Shown here one piece after another: positions 7,721 to 11,047 of a stretch of DNA of 11,047 nt. Source of the stretch: UBA6078 sp964468685 (lineage in GTDB: Bacteria > Desulfobacterota > Syntrophia > Syntrophales > UBA2210); contig CAYXUH010000056.1 of NCBI GenBank assembly GCA_964468685.1, forward strand, positions 1 to 11,047, read 5' to 3'. Below the pieces are notes generated by a model, which was not told the origin of the DNA, did not search any database, and was given only the letters and a program-made list of their open reading frames with translations. Every line of letters starts with the position of its first letter. Position 1 is the stretch's first letter. A program made the position numbers and the translations under genes.

Positions 7721-7736
7721 AATTAATAATTGACCA

Positions 7737-8333
7737 TCACCCTGCCGCATCTCCTCCGAAGGGAAACCGGGCAAGTTTTGTGTATACCGCTCCGCCAGGC
7801 TTCAACTCGCTCCTGAAAAGTATGAGCTCCTGCGCGTCAAACCTGTGTGAACCCAGATTTTCCGCCATCTCAAGCAGGTCTCCGGCCGAGGAGATTATCC
7901 CGCCGCGGTCCCGGGCCCTTCCCAATGTAAGATGCGCCTTGAATGACCTTTTCTCTCCCGGGAAACCGCACTCCCTTTCCAAATCACTTTCAATCGCTCC
8001 CTGAAGGGCAGCCAGCCTGTCGATCTCTCCACCGATGCCAAGCCACAAAACCCTCGACTTTTTCAGGCTGGGGAATACCCCCGGCGCGTCCAGAGTCAGT
8101 TTCATGGGGGCAACGTCCATGGCGCTTCTGGCGACAACTTCCGAGATACGATCAACATCGTCCGGGGAGAGATCGCCAAGAAACTTCACCGTCAGATGCA
8201 TCCCCTCCGCTCTGGTCCACCGTATCCCCTGCACCGCGGGACGCAACCTCTCTTTGACGCCCTCTATCAGTTCGAGGGTACCCTGCGGGAGTTCTATCGC
8301 CAGAAAAGCCCGTATGGGGTTTGTGTCTCCCAT
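7737..8333 (-). CDS. thpR: RNA 2',3'-cyclic phosphodiesterase
   Basis: A 2H-phosphoesterase (formerly LigT) that opens 2',3'-cyclic phosphate RNA ends to 2'-phosphates. At 198 residues it is close to the family's usual length. Both catalytic H-x-T motifs are present: HLTVKFLG with H46 and T48, and HLTLGRAR with H134 and T136. The N-terminus IRAFLAIELPQ and the C-terminal VYTKLARFPF are also typical. I chose ATG at 8333-8331, which has AAAAGGG a few bases upstream; an in-frame GTG at 8348 has no usable ribosome binding site and would add five residues. It follows cinA by 55 bases and is the last gene before the palindromic element. Its role in RNA repair or turnover in this host is not deducible from the context. 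Confidence 0.95.
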   Translation of the reverse strand: MGDTNPIRAFLAIELPQGTLELIEGVKERLRPAVQGIRWTRAEGMHLTVKFLGDLSPDDVDRISEVVARSAMDVAPMKLTLDAPGVFPSLKKSRVLWLGIGGEIDRLAALQGAIESDLERECGFPGEKRSFKAHLTLGRARDRGGIISSAGDLLEMAENLGSHRFDAQELILFRSELKPGGAVYTKLARFPFGGDAAG

Positions 8334-8388
8334 GACTACCCTTTTCACCGTGGGAACCGACAGGTATCCTTGTAATGCACCGAAGCCT

Positions 8389-9642
8389 TTATGTCAATAT
8401 ATCCCCTCCGGTCAGAGCCCTTCTCAGCATATCCAGGGCTATCTGCGCCGACATCTCTTTTACTCTCCTGCGGTTCCACCTGAACTGGTATCTGCGGCAG
8501 ACCGTCCCCTCTGCTGAGGACAGCGCAATAAAGACCGTCCCTACAGGTTTTTCCTCCGACCCCCCCGTCGGACCTGCAATGCCGGTTGTGGCGAGCCCTA
8601 TATCCGTACCCCCGAGTCGCCTGGCACCCTCGGCCATCAGGGTGGCGGTCTCTTCGCTCACGGCACCATGCTTTTCTATGACGGAATCGGGCACTCCCAG
8701 GAGCTCCACCTTTGAGGCATTACTGTAGACCACCACACCTCGCTCCAGGAAAGCCGAACTGCCCGGCACATCGGTCAGGCGGTCGGTGATCAGACCTCCG
8801 GTACAGGACTCCGCGACCGCGAGTGTCAGTCCCCTGCCGGTGAGAAGCGCCGCCACTACCCCTTCCATCGTGTCATCGTCATACCCGAATATATAATCCG
8901 CGAGCCTGCCGGTGATCCTCTCCTCGGCAAGATTGAGATTCTCTTTCACCCTTTCCGCATCCTCACCCCTGGATGTAATCACCACACGGATCTGAGGAAA
9001 CCGGGGATAGAAGCCTATGCTCACTCCGGGGATATCGAGGTCCTCCCGGGCAAGCTCCTGATCTATCCGCGACTCGGTGAGCCTGAAGATCTTGATTGTC
9101 CGCCTCAAGACCTGTTCACGGGACCCAAGTCTCTCTCTGAAGAGAGGGATCACACCCTCCAAAAGCATCCGCCGTGCCTCGGCGGGGACTCCCGGTATGA
9201 CGGTGACCAGACTGCCGTCCCGCTCCAGGTAAAATCCGCAGGCGGTCCCCGCGGGATTGTCTATGACAACGGCACCCTCCGGAAAGAGGGCCTGTTTCGC
9301 GTTATTCTCCGTCCACGGGATACCAAATCCGGCGAATCGCTCCTTGAGCCGACTGAGAACGGCGTCATCGGTGTGCAGACCAAGGCCGAACGCACCGGCA
9401 ACGCACGCAGTCGTCATATCATCCGCCGTCGGGCCGAGCCCCCCCGTGACGACAAGCGCATCGGAGATCCCCAGGAGGTAATCAAGCCCCCCCTTGATGG
9501 CTCCGGCATCATCGCCGACGGCCATGACGGCCGACACTCGCCACCCCCGGGCGTACAACTCGCTGGCCGCAAAGGAAGAATTCGTGTCCTGCGTCATCCC
9601 GCTCGTCAGTTCATTTCCGATAACCAGTATTCCGATATTCAT
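8389..9642 (-). CDS. cinA: CinA family nicotinamide-nucleotide amidase
   Basis: A two-domain CinA of 417 residues, full length for the family. Residues 1-170 are the MoCF-like (COG1058) domain with GNELTSG (9-15) and VVTGGLGPTADDMT (64-77). A short linker domain follows, then the C-terminal amidase (PncC) domain from about 255, with AVAESCTGG (275-283, nucleophile Ser279), VVYSNASK (304-311, with Tyr306 and Lys311) and TTGIAGPTGG (352-361). The C-terminal domain deamidates nicotinamide mononucleotide to nicotinate mononucleotide for NAD recycling; the N-terminal domain has been linked to ADP-ribose hydrolysis. The ATG begins 9 bases after pgpA, and its AAGGGA site overlaps the pgpA stop. CinA is named for competence-induced recA operons; here recA follows one gene later, as in many bacteria. 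Confidence 0.97.
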   Translation of the reverse strand: MNIGILVIGNELTSGMTQDTNSSFAASELYARGWRVSAVMAVGDDAGAIKGGLDYLLGISDALVVTGGLGPTADDMTTACVAGAFGLGLHTDDAVLSRLKERFAGFGIPWTENNAKQALFPEGAVVIDNPAGTACGFYLERDGSLVTVIPGVPAEARRMLLEGVIPLFRERLGSREQVLRRTIKIFRLTESRIDQELAREDLDIPGVSIGFYPRFPQIRVVITSRGEDAERVKENLNLAEERITGRLADYIFGYDDDTMEGVVAALLTGRGLTLAVAESCTGGLITDRLTDVPGSSAFLERGVVVYSNASKVELLGVPDSVIEKHGAVSEETATLMAEGARRLGGTDIGLATTGIAGPTGGSEEKPVGTVFIALSSAEGTVCRRYQFRWNRRRVKEMSAQIALDMLRRALTGGDILT

Positions 9643-9651
9643 TCAATTCCC

Positions 9652-10110
9652 TTAAAAGATCACAAACCGTACAAGCAGGAGCAGTATGATATTCGCGTAC
9701 ACACCGGCGGCGATATCGTCGGCCACTACACCGTATCCTCCCGGAAATTTCTGCTCGCAGAGACGTATGGGGAAGGGTTTGATAATGTCGAAGGCCCGGA
9801 AGAGTATAAATCCCCAGAAGATGTGCCAGAGGGTTGGAGTAACCAGAAACATGGCGACGAGAAATCCCGCGACTTCGTCGATAACGATACGGGGCGGGTC
9901 TTTTTCGTTGTATATCCTCTCCGCCTCCCGGGAGACGTAGACGGCAAAGAGTGAAAAGGCGACAACCGACAGCAGGTACAGCGGCCATGAGAAACTGGAA
10001 AAGACCATATACACCAGCACGCCCACCAGGGTCCCCGCCGTACCGGGGGCAAGAGGGAAAAGGCCGCTCCCCAGGCCCGTTGCCGCAATCCTGATGAACC
10101 GTTCATTCAT
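9652..10110 (-). CDS. pgpA: Phosphatidylglycerophosphatase A
   Basis: This inner-membrane enzyme dephosphorylates phosphatidylglycerol phosphate to phosphatidylglycerol. The 152 residues hold the family's conserved stretches: FPLAPGTAGTL (18-28), the acidic metal site VIDEVAGF (76-83, with Asp78 and Glu79), FDIIKPFPI (107-115), and GGYGVVADDIAAGVYANI (124-141, with Asp131 and Asp132). Hydrophobic segments are near 26-60, 83-105 and 138-152, giving three or four membrane passes. The ATG lies in a 12-base palindrome (CATGGTACCATG), with a GGGG element 9 bases upstream as a fair ribosome binding site. It is followed closely by cinA. A 329-base gap precedes it, so it probably starts the pgpA-cinA-thpR transcript. 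Confidence 0.96.
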   Translation of the reverse strand: MNERFIRIAATGLGSGLFPLAPGTAGTLVGVLVYMVFSSFSWPLYLLSVVAFSLFAVYVSREAERIYNEKDPPRIVIDEVAGFLVAMFLVTPTLWHIFWGFILFRAFDIIKPFPIRLCEQKFPGGYGVVADDIAAGVYANIILLLLVRFVIF

Positions 10111-10439
10111 GGTACCATGCCCCGCTTGTTTTGCTGGGTACAGGAGTACAATGAGCGCTATCCTTTGTCAATGAATAACTGGTTTTTGCTCTTTCTTTAT
10201 GCCTGCGGATCTTCAGCGGTACATCAACATATCAGAATATCGGGATCGGAGACAATGAAGATTCCGGATGGATGCTGTTTCTTGACAATGATCTTCAGAT
10301 AGCGGGGGAGACCCTGAATACCGTCAGGGTACTTCTGACAAAGTTCTTTTCGGATGCCAGGTTTACATAGACATGCATACCGTCATACTGCAACGTCCTG
10401 GGTATTCGCCTCGGGAATCAACAGCTGAAAAGGTACGGC
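10111..10439. other. Intergenic stretch of 329 bases without a convincing gene
   Basis: This is the longest gene-free stretch here, between the unknown 195-aa gene and pgpA. It is poorer in GC than the flanking genes. It holds the possible pgpA promoter, a small hairpin (ACCCTGA at 10311-10317 with TCAGGGT at 10324-10330, 6-base loop, no U-tract), and two copies of ATACCGTCA (10319-10327 and 10377-10385). On the plus strand a frame stays open from 10179 to a TAG at 10368-10370, with protein-like text (FLDNDLQIAGETLNTVRVLL). It has only one late ATG (10272), no ribosome binding site and a stop just upstream. Short open runs on the minus strand also look protein-like but are broken by stops. 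It may be a decayed gene or simply a leader region. Confidence 0.6.
10143..10171 (-). promoter_or_regulatory. Possible sigma-70 promoter for pgpA-cinA-thpR
   Basis: On the minus strand a perfect TTGACA -35 element (10171-10166) is followed after 17 bases by TACTCC, which matches the -10 consensus poorly. The start of pgpA lies about 33 bases beyond. Position and the -35 favour a promoter; the weak -10 leaves real doubt. Confidence 0.3.
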
Positions 10440-11027
10440 TCAGGACTCGTCATACTCCAGCGTTATACTGTCAAGCTCCACCATATCGTGGTGTTCCGCT
10501 CTGCCGTAAAAATCGATCACATCCCTGATCGGGCCATATATTGTTCCCGTGGCCTTTGCCTCATATTCGTGCAGCGGCGCGTAGGCCTCCACACCCTTTC
10601 CTTCCGGCGACACGGTTTCTTTGGGTTTATAATCCTTTACCTGGAGCCCCTCCGGCGGTGCCCCGAACAGGGCCTTCAGCTCATCCCCCAGTTCCCGGGT
10701 ATATGCGCGGTAACTGAATCCGAAGGACGCCTGGCTGATCTTCCTCTCGGAGATTATCTCCAGCGCGAACTCCTCTTTTCGCTGCTCCAAGGCTTTCTCC
10801 AGAAGTTTAAAAAATCCGGCTCCGACGATAAGGTGAACCCGGTTCCCCTTGACCCCGATAAGACGCATCACCTGGCCGAACATGCCTTCGTTTTCCACAT
10901 GGTGATCCTCGCCGAAGATTGCTTCACCCTGGATACCCTTCCCCTCAAGAAATCCATACACAAATCCCCTGACGAGATCGAGTGATCCCTTTACCTCTAC
11001 CACCACTTCACAATATTCCTTATTCAT
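10440..11027 (-). CDS. Hypothetical protein, 195 aa, family not recognised
   Basis: I do not recognise this protein. It has 195 residues, is acidic and mixed alpha/beta, with no signal peptide, membrane segment or clear metal-binding cysteine motif. The N-terminal half has alternating strand-like and helical text (CEVVVEVKGSLDLVRGFVYG, then VMRLIGVKG and VHLIVGAGFFKLLEKALEQR). A middle linker of charged and proline-rich text (about 122-145) leads to a second block with GTIYGPIRDVIDFYGRAEHH and an acidic end. Histidine pairs occur at 42-43 and about 178-179. Coding is supported by the long uninterrupted frame, plausible composition, an ATG start, and an AAAGG element about 10 bases upstream. 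The gene is complete, but its upstream neighbour lies beyond the window. It is followed by a 329-base gap, so it may be transcribed apart from pgpA. Confidence 0.82.
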   Translation of the reverse strand: MNKEYCEVVVEVKGSLDLVRGFVYGFLEGKGIQGEAIFGEDHHVENEGMFGQVMRLIGVKGNRVHLIVGAGFFKLLEKALEQRKEEFALEIISERKISQASFGFSYRAYTRELGDELKALFGAPPEGLQVKDYKPKETVSPEGKGVEAYAPLHEYEAKATGTIYGPIRDVIDFYGRAEHHDMVELDSITLEYDES

Positions 11028-11047
11028 GCCGGATACGCCTTTCTCTC

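Noticed and set aside
8334..8348. GTG start for thpR five codons upstream of the chosen ATG
   Set aside because: No Shine-Dalgarno sequence at useful spacing, and homologues typically begin close to the IRAFLAIELP segment.
10311..10330. Seven-base hairpin as terminator of the unknown gene
   Set aside because: The stem is short and no T-run follows on either strand; it also lies over 100 bases from the stop codon.
1..11047. Prophage, CRISPR array, tRNA/rRNA, transposase or defence system
   Set aside because: No regularly spaced repeats, no structural RNA sequences, and no protein with phage, transposase or defence motifs were seen; all strong genes are core metabolic or information-processing genes.

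Overview
The window is a compact bacterial chromosomal segment in which all ten genes lie on the minus strand, so transcription runs from high to low coordinates. Base composition is moderately GC-rich by eye. The gene order pgpA-cinA-thpR-recA-recX-alaS, the absence of codA/lexA-type neighbours and the protein flavour suggest a Desulfobacterota (former Deltaproteobacteria) genome, perhaps of the Syntrophales/Syntrophobacterales kind. That assignment is inference from gene order and residue patterns, not a search result.

Layout in transcription order. (1) 11027-10440: an unrecognised 195-aa soluble protein. (2) 10439-10111: a 329-base stretch with no convincing gene, holding a possible promoter and small inverted repeats. 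(3) 10110-7737: pgpA (phosphatidylglycerophosphatase A), cinA (MoCF-like domain plus nicotinamide-nucleotide amidase) and thpR (RNA 2',3'-cyclic phosphodiesterase), closely spaced. (4) 7736-7494: an AT-rich gap containing a nested-palindrome, MITE-like repeat of about 145 bp, which separates thpR from recA. (5) 7493-3302: recA, recX and alaS, each overlapping the next by a single base, so probably translationally coupled. (6) 3275-74: a crotonase-fold enoyl-CoA hydratase/isomerase family protein, a monoacylglycerol-lipase-like alpha/beta hydrolase and glycerol kinase, with gaps of only 21-37 bases and strong ribosome binding sites. (7) 53-16: a long, nearly perfect hairpin that probably ends the transcript after glpK.

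The genes form a housekeeping block (phospholipid head-group synthesis, NMN recycling, RNA end processing, recombination with its RecX modulator, alanine charging) that runs into a small lipid/glycerol module. The hydrolase could release glycerol and fatty acid from monoacylglycerol, GlpK would trap the glycerol as glycerol 3-phosphate, and the crotonase could act on acyl-CoAs. That link is inferred from proximity.

I see no prophage, insertion sequence with a transposase, CRISPR array, tRNA or rRNA. No clearly new system is evident. The items most worth a second look are the palindromic element beside recA, the atypical active site of the crotonase, and the unknown 195-aa protein with the non-coding stretch after it.
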